From positions 1 to 26,369 of the forward strand of contig CAYNAM010000024.1 in assembly GCA_964395065.1 (NCBI GenBank): DNA of 26,369 bases, read 5' to 3'. Both the position numbers and the translations under genes were made by a program. This DNA is from Entomomonas sp964395065. Lineage in GTDB: Bacteria > Pseudomonadota > Gammaproteobacteria > Pseudomonadales > Pseudomonadaceae. Below, piece after piece: positions 1 to 7,751 of this stretch; positions within the stretch are counted from its first letter, which is position 1; each line of letters opens with the position of its first letter. The notes beneath the pieces were generated by a model. That model searched no databases. It had not been told where the DNA came from and saw only the letters and a program-made list of their open reading frames with translations.

Positions 1-288
1 GTGCTTGCAGGGTTAGGACGGCCTCCTAAACAGCGTTTGATGTGGCTTTCTATTGCCTTTCTTCCTGCATTTTTGATTGGTTTGTCACGTATTTATTTAA
101 ACATGCATTGGTTAACCGATGTGATAGCAGGGGCTTTATTAGCCGTTGGTATCAGTATGTTTGTATTAACATGGGTAGAGTTCCATAAAAAAATGCAGCC
201 CTTACCCATGAAATGTTGGAAAATACTCTTACCCATAACACTGATTGTGCTTGTTTGTGGTGCTGTTCTTTCTCTTAGGGCTTTATGA
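1..288 (+). CDS. PAP2-superfamily phosphatase, C-terminal part (5' end outside window)
   Basis: The reading frame is open at the left edge, so the first codon (gtg) need not be the start. About 95 residues are visible. They hold the third PAP2 phosphatase motif, SR-x5-H-x3-D (Ser29, Arg30, His36, Asp40 counted from base 1), followed by hydrophobic segments at about 41-57 and 74-92, as expected of a membrane lipid phosphatase acting on phosphatidic acid, PGP or undecaprenyl pyrophosphate. The earlier motifs (KxxxxxxRP and PSGH) must lie upstream and cannot be checked. It could be a stand-alone PAP2 protein or the tail of a DedA-PAP2 fusion. The stop at 286-288 lies one base from the stop of the convergent ABC exporter gene, and no terminator is visible between them. 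Confidence 0.75.
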   Translation: MLAGLGRPPKQRLMWLSIAFLPAFLIGLSRIYLNMHWLTDVIAGALLAVGISMFVLTWVEFHKKMQPLPMKCWKILLPITLIVLVCGAVLSLRAL

Positions 289-289
289 T

Positions 290-2128
290 TTACTCATCTA
301 GCCCTACGAAATTACCTGCTTGATGTTGCCATAACCGAGCATACAATCCATTTTCTTTGATTAATTCTTGGTGGCTACCTGTTTCAACAATTTTGCTGTT
401 ATTTAAGACAATAAGGCGATCCATTTTTGCAATGGTTGATAGGCGATGAGCAATCGCTATCACGGTTTTATCTTTCATAAGCATTTCTAAGCTTTCTTGA
501 ATGACGGCTTCTACTTCAGAGTCTAATGCTGATGTAGCTTCATCTAAAATGAGAATAGGCGCATTTTTTAGTAGTACCCGTGCGATTGCTATTCGTTGAC
601 GCTGTCCACCTGAAAGTTTTACGCCTCGCTCACCGACTTTAGCATCTAATCCTTTACCTCCGTCGTTATCGACTAGGTTAAGCACAAACTCATCGGCTTT
701 AGCTTGGCGTAATGCATGTAGCATTTCTTCCTCCGTAGCATTAGGCTTACCGTATAAGAGATTCTCTCGAATAGAGCGATGCAGTAGTGCAGTGTCTTGC
801 GTCACCATCCCAATCTGTGATCGAAGACTATCTTGTGTGACCTCTGCGATGTTCTGATTATCGATAGTAATACTGCCTCCTTGTAAGTCGTAAAGCCTTA
901 GCAAAAGGTTGACTAGCGTTGACTTGCCTGCCCCCGATGGACCTACAAGACCTATTTTTTCCCCTGCTTGAATGGAAAAGTTAAGATCTTGGTAAATGGG
1001 GCGTTTGCTATCGTATGAAAAATAGATATGGTTAAACGTAATATTACCTTGAGGAACTAACAAGGGTTTTGCATTAGGTTTATCTTGTACGGTTCTAGGT
1101 TGTGAAATGGTTCTGATACCATCTTGTACAATACCAAACTCTTCAAAAACACCATTAACTACCCACATAATCCATTCGGACATGTTATTAATGCGTATCA
1201 CAAGCCCTGTTGCTAAAGTAATAGCACCGATGGTAATTAAGCTATTTGACCATAACCATAAAGCAAGCGCTGTTGTGCTAGTAATCATTAACCCATTAAT
1301 AATACAGAGGACTTGGCTCATGGCAGTGACTAGGCGTGTTGATCTTTGTGCTGCAACTGTCTGTTCTTGCATGGCTTTTTTAGCATAGTCTTGTTCAAGT
1401 TCGGTATGTGCAAACAATTTAAGTGTAGTTATATTGGTATAACTATCGACGACACATCCCATTAATTTAGAACGAGCTCTCGCAGAGATAGCAGAGCGTT
1501 GCTTCGTTCTAGGAACAAAGTAGATTAAAGTCAATACGTAGGCAACAAGCCAAATTAATAATGGAATAGTTAAGAGCCAATCCGCTTCGATGAATAGAAA
1601 CAGTGCACTACCAATATAAATAATCACATGCCATATGGCATTTACACAGCTGATTGCAGAGCTACGTAATGAATTACCTGTTTGCATAATACGGCTTGAA
1701 ATAGTGCCCGCAAAGTCACTGTGAAAAAAATTCAAGCTTTGTTTTAAAACATACCGATGTTGTTGCCAGCGGACTAAGGTAACAAGATTCGAAGTCAGTG
1801 CTTGTCTTTCTAATAGATCATGAATGAGAAAAAAGAGGGGGCGCAATAATAAGATGACAACTGCCATCCATATTAATTCATAACGGTGATCACTAAAGAA
1901 GTTAGCAGGCGAAGAGGAGGCTTGAATATAATCAACAATTTTTCCTAAAAAGTTAAAGAAAGCAACCTCTATAATCGAAGCAAAAAAACCAACAATCAGC
2001 AAACATAAAAAAATACCTTTGACTTGCTTTAAGTAATGCCAGTAAAAAGGAAGAATCTTATTAGGTGGCATTTCATCAGGGACTTCTTTAAAAGGATCAA
2101 TTAGTTTTTCAAAGCGTTCAAAGAGCAT
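290..2128 (-). CDS. ABC exporter, fused membrane and ATPase domains (MsbA/LmrA type)
   Basis: This 612-residue half-transporter has the type I exporter layout. A membrane domain fills about residues 35-330, with hydrophobic segments near 37-58, 86-103, 160-203 and 270-312, and a nucleotide-binding domain fills about 362-600. The ATPase motifs are complete: Walker A GPSGAGKST (396-404), Q-loop Gln444, signature LSGGQ (505-509), Walker B ILILDE with catalytic Glu530, D-loop SALD and H-loop His561. It should homodimerise in the inner membrane and use ATP to export a lipid, peptide or drug; the substrate cannot be read from the sequence. The chosen ATG has an upstream AAGAGG. It lies 137 bases downstream of mutM on the same strand and may share its transcript. 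No periplasmic adaptor gene is adjacent. Confidence 0.9.
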   Translation of the reverse strand: MLFERFEKLIDPFKEVPDEMPPNKILPFYWHYLKQVKGIFLCLLIVGFFASIIEVAFFNFLGKIVDYIQASSSPANFFSDHRYELIWMAVVILLLRPLFFLIHDLLERQALTSNLVTLVRWQQHRYVLKQSLNFFHSDFAGTISSRIMQTGNSLRSSAISCVNAIWHVIIYIGSALFLFIEADWLLTIPLLIWLVAYVLTLIYFVPRTKQRSAISARARSKLMGCVVDSYTNITTLKLFAHTELEQDYAKKAMQEQTVAAQRSTRLVTAMSQVLCIINGLMITSTTALALWLWSNSLITIGAITLATGLVIRINNMSEWIMWVVNGVFEEFGIVQDGIRTISQPRTVQDKPNAKPLLVPQGNITFNHIYFSYDSKRPIYQDLNFSIQAGEKIGLVGPSGAGKSTLVNLLLRLYDLQGGSITIDNQNIAEVTQDSLRSQIGMVTQDTALLHRSIRENLLYGKPNATEEEMLHALRQAKADEFVLNLVDNDGGKGLDAKVGERGVKLSGGQRQRIAIARVLLKNAPILILDEATSALDSEVEAVIQESLEMLMKDKTVIAIAHRLSTIAKMDRLIVLNNSKIVETGSHQELIKENGLYARLWQHQAGNFVGLDE

Positions 2129-2265
2129 GGTAGCCTCTTAAATAAAAGAATGGCAAAAACAGTAGTGTGTTAATAAGAAATATTCTCATTTTACAGCGAC
2201 TAAAGGGATAATGAAATGTATTAATCTCTTTCGTTCACAAAAAACGCGCTTTAAATTAACAATAA

Positions 2266-3078
2266 TTAGCGCTGGCAATGACTGCACCAAACCGTAGTAC
2301 GTTGGCCTAGTTTAACTTCCTTTAATAGTTTGCCACAGGTTTTACAAGGTAAGTTACCACGGCCATAAACATTTAATGTTTGCTGAAAATACCCTGGTTT
2401 ACCATCGCCGCCCACGAAATCACGCAGTGTTGTCCCGCCTACTTCAATAGCACGAGCCAGTATTTCTTTGATGTAATGTACTAATTTTTCATAGCGTGCT
2501 TTAGAAATGCTATTGGCTGGCTTATTAGGATTAATACCTGCTGCAAATAAGGCCTCGTTAGCATAAATATTACCCACCCCTACGACGACTTTGTTATCCA
2601 TAATAAATAGCTTTATGGCAACACTGCGTTTACGAGAAACATCGAATAAGTAATCGCTATTAAACGCATCAGTTAATGGTTCGGGACCAAGGTTTTTAAG
2701 TAACTCATGAGTAGCAGGTTCTTTTGTCCATAAGATACAACCAAAACGTCGGGGATCGTGATAACGTAAGATGACACCATTTTCTAATAGGATATCTACG
2801 TGGTCATGTTTTTGAACTGGCGCATTATCTTCTATGATGCGTAAGCTTCCCGACATACCAAGATGAATAATAATGGTACCTGATTCAAGTTCTAATAATA
2901 AGTATTTAGCACGGCGCTTAACTACTTTTATACGTTGTTCTGAGGCTAAAATATCAAGTTCATCAGGGATCGTCCAACGTAAACGCCGTTCTCTGACAAT
3001 GATCTGTTTAATTTTTTGATTAATAATATGAGGCTCAATTCCTGAACGGGTGGTTTCAACCTCGGGTAACTCTGGCAT
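2266..3078 (-). CDS. mutM: Formamidopyrimidine-DNA glycosylase (Fpg/MutM)
   Basis: A bifunctional base-excision repair enzyme that removes 8-oxoguanine and FaPy lesions and nicks the abasic site by beta/delta elimination. The N-terminus MPELPEVET gives catalytic Pro2 (exposed after Met removal), Glu3 and Glu6. Lys58 in the RRAKYL motif is the conserved catalytic lysine. The helix-two-turn-helix with GVGNIYANE lies around 166-175. The C-terminal zinc finger has Cys245, Cys248, Cys265 and Cys268, with the DNA-contacting Arg260 in GQRTTVW. The length of 270 residues is normal. The gene diverges from cysH across 149 bases that must hold both promoters, though no clear sigma-70 match stands out there. 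Confidence 0.97.
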   Translation of the reverse strand: MPELPEVETTRSGIEPHIINQKIKQIIVRERRLRWTIPDELDILASEQRIKVVKRRAKYLLLELESGTIIIHLGMSGSLRIIEDNAPVQKHDHVDILLENGVILRYHDPRRFGCILWTKEPATHELLKNLGPEPLTDAFNSDYLFDVSRKRSVAIKLFIMDNKVVVGVGNIYANEALFAAGINPNKPANSISKARYEKLVHYIKEILARAIEVGGTTLRDFVGGDGKPGYFQQTLNVYGRGNLPCKTCGKLLKEVKLGQRTTVWCSHCQR

Positions 3079-3227
3079 TTTTTATCCTGTGATATCGATT
3101 AAAATAATGACATTATAAATCGCTTATCATTTTTGATCTAACCATATAAAAATAGATTCGTTTAATCTAAAAGTTATTTTTGTTAACATGCTAGCAACTA
3201 CTGTGATAGGCAATGAGATAAAAATAA

Positions 3228-3965
3228 ATGACTAACTCAACGTTTGATGTTGAAACTTTAGCGACAACATATGGCGATAAATCACCACGCGACATTCTCA
3301 AATTAGCGTTTGAACACTTTAATGATGACCTGTGGGTATCATTTAGTGGGGCAGAAGATGTAGTTGCATTAGATATGGCATGGCGAATAAATAAAAAGGT
3401 GAATGTATTTTGCCTTGATACAGGAAGACTACATCCTGAAACATATCAATTTATTGAAGAGGTTAGGGATTTTTACTCGATCAATATTGAAATATTATCA
3501 CCGGATTACCAAAAATTAGAGCCTTTTATCAAAGAAAAGGGGCTTTTTAGTTTTTATAAAGATGGGCACAGTGAATGTTGTGGTATTCGTAAAGTTGAAC
3601 CGTTACGCCGTAAGTTATCAACTATCGGTGCTTGGGTAACAGGGCAACGCCGTGATCAAAGCCCTGGTACACGTAGTCATGTGCCTGTGATGGAAAAGGA
3701 TATGACATTCTCGACACTAACCAATCAACTTTATAAGTTTAATCCCTTAGCCAATATGAGCAGTAAAGAAGTATGGGATTATATTCGAATGATGGAAATA
3801 CCGTATAATAGTCTACATACAAAAGGTTTTATTAGTATTGGTTGTGAGCCTTGTACGCGGCCTGTACTTCCTAATCAGCATGAGCGCGAAGGGCGCTGGT
3901 GGTGGGAAGAGGGCTCGCAAAAAGAATGTGGATTACACGCCGGTAATTTAATCGCTAAAGAGTAA
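3228..3965 (+). CDS. cysH: Assimilatory adenylyl-sulfate (APS) reductase, [4Fe-4S] type
   Basis: Reduces adenosine 5'-phosphosulfate to sulfite and AMP with thioredoxin, in cytoplasmic sulfate assimilation. The fold is PAPS-reductase-like, with the P-loop-like SFSGAEDVV at 38-46, LDTGRLHPET at 63-72 and GQRRDQSPGTRS at 139-150. The iron-sulfur ligands are all present: Cys117-Cys118 (ECCGIRK) and Cys206/Cys209 (GCEPC), plus catalytic Cys234 in ECGLH. These five sit exactly 22 residues before those of P. aeruginosa APS reductase (139, 140, 228, 231, 256), so the protein is the APS-using enzyme with a shorter N-terminus, not an enterobacterial PAPS reductase. The ATG is preceded only by a weak GAGA. 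apeB follows 14 bases downstream. Confidence 0.96.
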   Translation: MTNSTFDVETLATTYGDKSPRDILKLAFEHFNDDLWVSFSGAEDVVALDMAWRINKKVNVFCLDTGRLHPETYQFIEEVRDFYSINIEILSPDYQKLEPFIKEKGLFSFYKDGHSECCGIRKVEPLRRKLSTIGAWVTGQRRDQSPGTRSHVPVMEKDMTFSTLTNQLYKFNPLANMSSKEVWDYIRMMEIPYNSLHTKGFISIGCEPCTRPVLPNQHEREGRWWWEEGSQKECGLHAGNLIAKE

Positions 3966-3979
3966 AGGATAGTATTTAA

Positions 3980-5266
3980 ATGAGCAATGCATCAAGTCAA
4001 GCACTGATTAACTTTATTCATGAGTCACCAACTCCTTTTCATGCGGTTAGTAAAATGATTGGGCAGTTAGAGGCTGCTGGCTATCAACCTTTATATGAGC
4101 AAGATAGCTGGTCAATTCAGGCAGGTGGGCGTTATTATGTGACGCGTAATGATTCCTCACTCATTGCTTTTAAGCTGGGGAAAAGTAAGTTAGAAGAGTC
4201 GGGCTTTAGAATGGTGGGTGCTCATACGGATAGCCCTTGCTTACAAGTTAAACCTCAACCCGAGCTGAATAAAAGTGGTTGTTGGCAGCTAGGTGTTGCT
4301 GTTTATGGTGGGGCTTTGTTATCCCCTTGGTTCGATAGAGACTTGTCTCTAGCAGGCCGTGTTACTTTTACTCATCAAGGTAAAGTACAAAGCCGTTTAA
4401 TTAATATAGAATCGCCGATTGCGATTATTCCTAATCTCGCTATTCATCTCAACCGAGAAGCCAATAAAGGTTGGGCTATTAACCAACAAACCGAGCTTCC
4501 CCCCATCATCGCATGCAGTGGCGATACCCCCTTTGATCTAAAAGTATTATTAGCTAAACAACTATTTAGTGAGTATGGTATACAAGAGGTTGAACTCTTG
4601 GATTACGAATTAAGCTTTTATGACAATCAAAAAGGCAATATAGTAGGCTTAAATGATGATTTTATTACCAGTGCCCGTTTAGATAACCTATTATCCTGCT
4701 ATACAGGACTTGAAGCCTTATTGCATGCAAGTGATGAACAAAATTGTTTGCTTATTTGTACTGATCATGAAGAGGTCGGTTCATGTTCTGCTTGTGGTGC
4801 GGATGGCCCTTTTTTAGAGCAAGTATTAACACGGCTCATGCCTGCCCCAAGCATTTTAAGCCGTTGTATTGATAAGTCCATACTCGTCTCCGCTGATAAT
4901 GCTCATGCGCAACATCCCAACTACCCACAAAAGCATGATGAACAACATGCACCTAAAATTAATGCAGGCCCTGTTATAAAAATTAATGGCAATCAACGCT
5001 ATGCCTCTAATAGCATTACGGCAGGTATTTTTCGTCATCTTTGCCAAATTAATCAAGTTCCTGTACAAACCTTCGTTACCCGGAGCGATATGGGCTGTGG
5101 CTCAACCATTGGACCTATTACAGCGAGTAAAGTGGGTGTAAAAACAGTGGATATCGGTTTACCAACTTGGGCAATGCACTCCATTAGGGAGGTAGCAGGG
5201 ACTAAAGATTTAACTTATATGTTGACAATACTAAAAGCATTTTATGATATAGAAAGTTTATACTAG
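3980..5266 (+). CDS. apeB: M18-family aminopeptidase (aspartyl-aminopeptidase-like)
   Basis: A 428-residue dinuclear-zinc aminopeptidase of family M18, of a size close to bacterial ApeB. Residues visible as probable metal ligands or catalytic groups are His82 and Asp84 in GAHTDSPC, Asp235 in SARLDN, Glu264-Glu265 in DHEEVGS, Asp306 in SADNAHA and His400 in AMHSIRE. No signal peptide is seen, so it should be a cytoplasmic exopeptidase taking N-terminal residues from peptides; the acidic preference of eukaryotic relatives is not certain here. AAGGA lies upstream of the ATG, 14 bases after the cysH stop, so the two genes are probably cotranscribed. The gene ends in a CTAG that also contains the stop of the convergent gene. 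Confidence 0.93.
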   Translation: MSNASSQALINFIHESPTPFHAVSKMIGQLEAAGYQPLYEQDSWSIQAGGRYYVTRNDSSLIAFKLGKSKLEESGFRMVGAHTDSPCLQVKPQPELNKSGCWQLGVAVYGGALLSPWFDRDLSLAGRVTFTHQGKVQSRLINIESPIAIIPNLAIHLNREANKGWAINQQTELPPIIACSGDTPFDLKVLLAKQLFSEYGIQEVELLDYELSFYDNQKGNIVGLNDDFITSARLDNLLSCYTGLEALLHASDEQNCLLICTDHEEVGSCSACGADGPFLEQVLTRLMPAPSILSRCIDKSILVSADNAHAQHPNYPQKHDEQHAPKINAGPVIKINGNQRYASNSITAGIFRHLCQINQVPVQTFVTRSDMGCGSTIGPITASKVGVKTVDIGLPTWAMHSIREVAGTKDLTYMLTILKAFYDIESLY

Positions 5267-5727
5267 TGATTTTGCAACTCAAACTGTCTAGCATCTTGCT
5301 CATAAATGCAGTCAAAATAGCCATCTTTTAGTACAGACATAAGATAGTCTTCTAAAAAATTAGCGATAGAACCTGCCTGTTCATATTGGTGAACATGGCG
5401 GCATTCGTGTGAAAGTAGTCTTCTTGAGAGAAGTCCCTTTTTGATTAAAATGCCATAACCTAAGGTAAGTCCTGCGGTATTCTCACTTAAGAAGCCTAAT
5501 GCTATTGCAGCTTGTTGCAATACGATATCATCAGGTAAAGGAAATCTCTCTAGTTCTAATAGGTAAATCTTTTTAGGCTGGCTAACACCAACACTTTGTG
5601 CATCAAGTATTTGTTGTTGATTTAGTAATTTACCATGATGACAAATATAAGATTGTGTTTCTTCAGCCCATAGAGTAATTTTGGGTAAAAGTTCAGAGAA
5701 GTGAGCTTTTATAAAGTTAATATCCAT
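5263..5727 (-). CDS. Putative HExxH zinc-metalloprotease-like protein
   Basis: This 154-residue protein belongs to no named family that I can assign with confidence. Its one telling feature is HECRH at 107-111, inside the string LLSHECRHVHQYEQ. It fits the HExxH zinc signature, and a Glu at 143 in the following YEQDA segment is a candidate third ligand of a gluzincin-like site. No signal peptide or membrane segment is seen, so the protein appears cytoplasmic. It may be a small peptidase or a degenerate peptidase-fold protein. The start at 5727 has no good ribosome-binding site. It overlaps the end of apeB by four bases, tail to tail. The Sel1-repeat gene lies 42 bases upstream on the same strand. 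Confidence 0.7.
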   Translation of the reverse strand: MDINFIKAHFSELLPKITLWAEETQSYICHHGKLLNQQQILDAQSVGVSQPKKIYLLELERFPLPDDIVLQQAAIALGFLSENTAGLTLGYGILIKKGLLSRRLLSHECRHVHQYEQAGSIANFLEDYLMSVLKDGYFDCIYEQDARQFELQNH

Positions 5728-5769
5728 TCAGTTTTCTGCCCATAGCCAATATATTGTTAGACTATACAT

Positions 5770-6339
5770 TTACTGTATTTGGCTTAAAAAGTTTTTTGCA
5801 TCCGAATACCCCGCGTTGGCTGATTTAGAAAGCCATTCCTTTGCCTTTGTTATATCTTTTGGTGTCCCTGTACCATAATAGTAGTCAGTTCCAACAGCAT
5901 ACATCGACATCGGATTGCCTAGTTTTGCCGCTTTTAGAAACCATTGAAAGGCTTTTTGTGGGTTTTTCTCAACACCCAAACCGTGACTGTACATATAACC
6001 GATGTTATTGATGGCATCAAAATTATTATATTTAGCAGCTTTTAAATAGTATTTCATCGCTTCTTGATAGTTTTTTTGATCTAGACTTTGCTGGCCACGT
6101 TGGAAGATGGCATATATTTCTGATAGTGATAAATTATTTTCTTTAAATTGTTTAACAGCCTCACATGCTTGAAGTGTTGCTTTTTGGTCTTTACAACGGC
6201 TAATTAATATTGCTGTTTCCTCTGGATGACTATCATACCAAGTGTCGGACATTGCGCCTTTCTGCCATTCTTCTTGGCTACAAGTCCTCATTCCTAACAC
6301 GATAGCAATGATGATGGTGATGATAATTAAAAACTTCAT
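5770..6339 (-). CDS. Membrane-anchored Sel1-repeat (TPR-like) protein with EexN-like N-terminal segment
   Basis: A 189-residue protein with a strongly hydrophobic N-terminus (about residues 2-16) that can act as a signal peptide or membrane anchor. Cys20 follows it, but the preceding residues (Met-Arg-Thr) do not make a normal lipobox. Residues about 33-62 (TWYDSHPEE, then Cys49 and Cys59) resemble the short two-cysteine EexN/entry-exclusion lipoprotein motif; this is a visual resemblance only. From about 75 onward come Sel1-type helical repeats with the AMKYYLKAAK, AFQWFLKAAKLGNPMS and AKEWLSKSANAGYSDA signatures, which usually mediate protein contacts in the periplasm. AAGGGA precedes the ATG. 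cysG lies just upstream, but nothing links their functions. Confidence 0.75.
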   Translation of the reverse strand: MKFLIIITIIIAIVLGMRTCSQEEWQKGAMSDTWYDSHPEETAILISRCKDQKATLQACEAVKQFKENNLSLSEIYAIFQRGQQSLDQKNYQEAMKYYLKAAKYNNFDAINNIGYMYSHGLGVEKNPQKAFQWFLKAAKLGNPMSMYAVGTDYYYGTGTPKDITKAKEWLSKSANAGYSDAKNFLSQIQ

Positions 6340-6367
6340 GTATTTCCCTTTTTTGTTTACTAATTAA

Positions 6368-7747
6368 TCAGTTAAACCAAGCCAGTTTATTCCTTAACTT
6401 AACAACATCGCCGACAATAATGAGGGTAGGTGCTTGTATTGTTTCATTGGCAATTAGAGAAGACATTTCTGCCAGAGTGCTCGTAAAAACACGCTGAGCT
6501 TGAGTTGTGCCTTGTTCTACCAGTGCTATGGGCGTTTCTGGGAGTTGCCCATGCTGAATGAGCTGTTGGCAAATAGTGGGTAGCCCAATAAGCCCCATAT
6601 AAAAGACGACAGTTTGACCTTTGGCAACAAGTTCTTGCCAAGGTAAATCAATACTATTATCTCTTAAATGCCCTGTGACAAAACGAACAGATTGGGCATA
6701 ATCACGGTGAGTGAGTGGAATACCTGCATAGGCAGCGCAGCCACTAGCTGCAGTAATTCCCGGAACGACTTGAAATGCTATGTTATGATCGGCTAAGGTC
6801 TCGATCTCCTCACCGCCACGTCCAAATATAAAAGGGTCTCCACCTTTCAAGCGCACAACACGTTTACCTTGTTTGGCAAGATTTACCAAGAGCAGATTAA
6901 TATCGTCTTGTGGTAATGTGTGATTATTGCGCTTCTTACCTACATAAATACGGTCAGCATCACGGCGGCATAGATCAATGATCTCAGGTGCAACCAAACG
7001 ATCATATAATACGACATCGGCCTGTTGCATCAAACGAAGTGCCCTAAAGGTTAGTAGGTCAGGATCTCCAGGACCTGCGCCCACTAAATAGACTTCACCA
7101 CTAGGCGGTTGATCTTGGGTATTATCGAGTAGTTGTTGTAGTTCTTTTTCTGCTTGGTCTTCTCTACCTGCTAATACTTGTTCACTGATTGCGCCTTGCA
7201 ATACTTTTTCCCAGAAGATCCGCCGTTGTTCTACGTGAGAAAAGTGCTGTTTGACTTTATCACGAAACTTTTCAGCGAGCTTGGCGAGTTTAGCATAACC
7301 ACTTGGAAGTAAGGTTTCTAATTTAGCACGTAATAAACGTGCTAAAACGGGGGACTTTCCGCCACTCGAAACGGCTACAATGATAGGCGAACGGTCGATA
7401 ATGGCAGGAAAAATAACAGTACTTAGCGCCGGATTATCCACCACATTAACAGGAATACGGCGTAATTTTGCGTCGTTTGAAATGTGTTGATTAACTAACA
7501 GATCATTAGTAGCGGCTACAATTAATAGTGAGTTCGCAATATGTGATTCATGGTAATGCGCTTTGATATAATGGCACTGATGCTTTGTAAGAAGCACCAT
7601 TAATTCTTCATTAATACAGGGAGCTACAACTGTTAGTTTAGCACTGCTAGCCAGTAATAGTCTGGCCTTACGCAGTGCAATAGAACCACCACCAACTAAT
7701 AAGACATCTTGTCCTTGTAGGTTGTGAAAAAGTGGTAGAAAGTCCAT
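6368..7747 (-). CDS. cysG: Siroheme synthase (SUMT / precorrin-2 dehydrogenase / ferrochelatase)
   Basis: A trifunctional cytoplasmic enzyme that makes siroheme from uroporphyrinogen III for sulfite and nitrite reductases. Residues 1-150 form the dehydrogenase/chelatase half, with the NAD-binding GGGSIALRKARLLL at 19-32, catalytic Asp104 in NVVDNP and Ser128 in VSSGGKSP. Residues about 215-459 form the methyltransferase, with VGAGPGDPDLLT, Asp249, Lys271, RLKGGDPFIFGRGGEE and PGITAASG. An in-frame TTG at 7766-7768 would extend it by seven residues, but the ATG at 7747 puts Asp104 and Ser128 at the E. coli numbers and matches the usual MDFLPLF start. It begins four bases after the serS stop, as in Pseudomonas serS-cysG, and supplies the cofactor for the sulfite reductase step that follows CysH. 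Confidence 0.96.
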   Translation of the reverse strand: MDFLPLFHNLQGQDVLLVGGGSIALRKARLLLASSAKLTVVAPCINEELMVLLTKHQCHYIKAHYHESHIANSLLIVAATNDLLVNQHISNDAKLRRIPVNVVDNPALSTVIFPAIIDRSPIIVAVSSGGKSPVLARLLRAKLETLLPSGYAKLAKLAEKFRDKVKQHFSHVEQRRIFWEKVLQGAISEQVLAGREDQAEKELQQLLDNTQDQPPSGEVYLVGAGPGDPDLLTFRALRLMQQADVVLYDRLVAPEIIDLCRRDADRIYVGKKRNNHTLPQDDINLLLVNLAKQGKRVVRLKGGDPFIFGRGGEEIETLADHNIAFQVVPGITAASGCAAYAGIPLTHRDYAQSVRFVTGHLRDNSIDLPWQELVAKGQTVVFYMGLIGLPTICQQLIQHGQLPETPIALVEQGTTQAQRVFTSTLAEMSSLIANETIQAPTLIIVGDVVKLRNKLAWFN

Positions 7748-7751
7748 AAAC

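Noticed and set aside
3228..3965. Annotation of cysH as PAPS reductase
   Set aside because: The Cys-Cys and Cys-x2-Cys iron-sulfur ligands are present; these mark APS-using enzymes and are missing from enterobacterial PAPS reductases.
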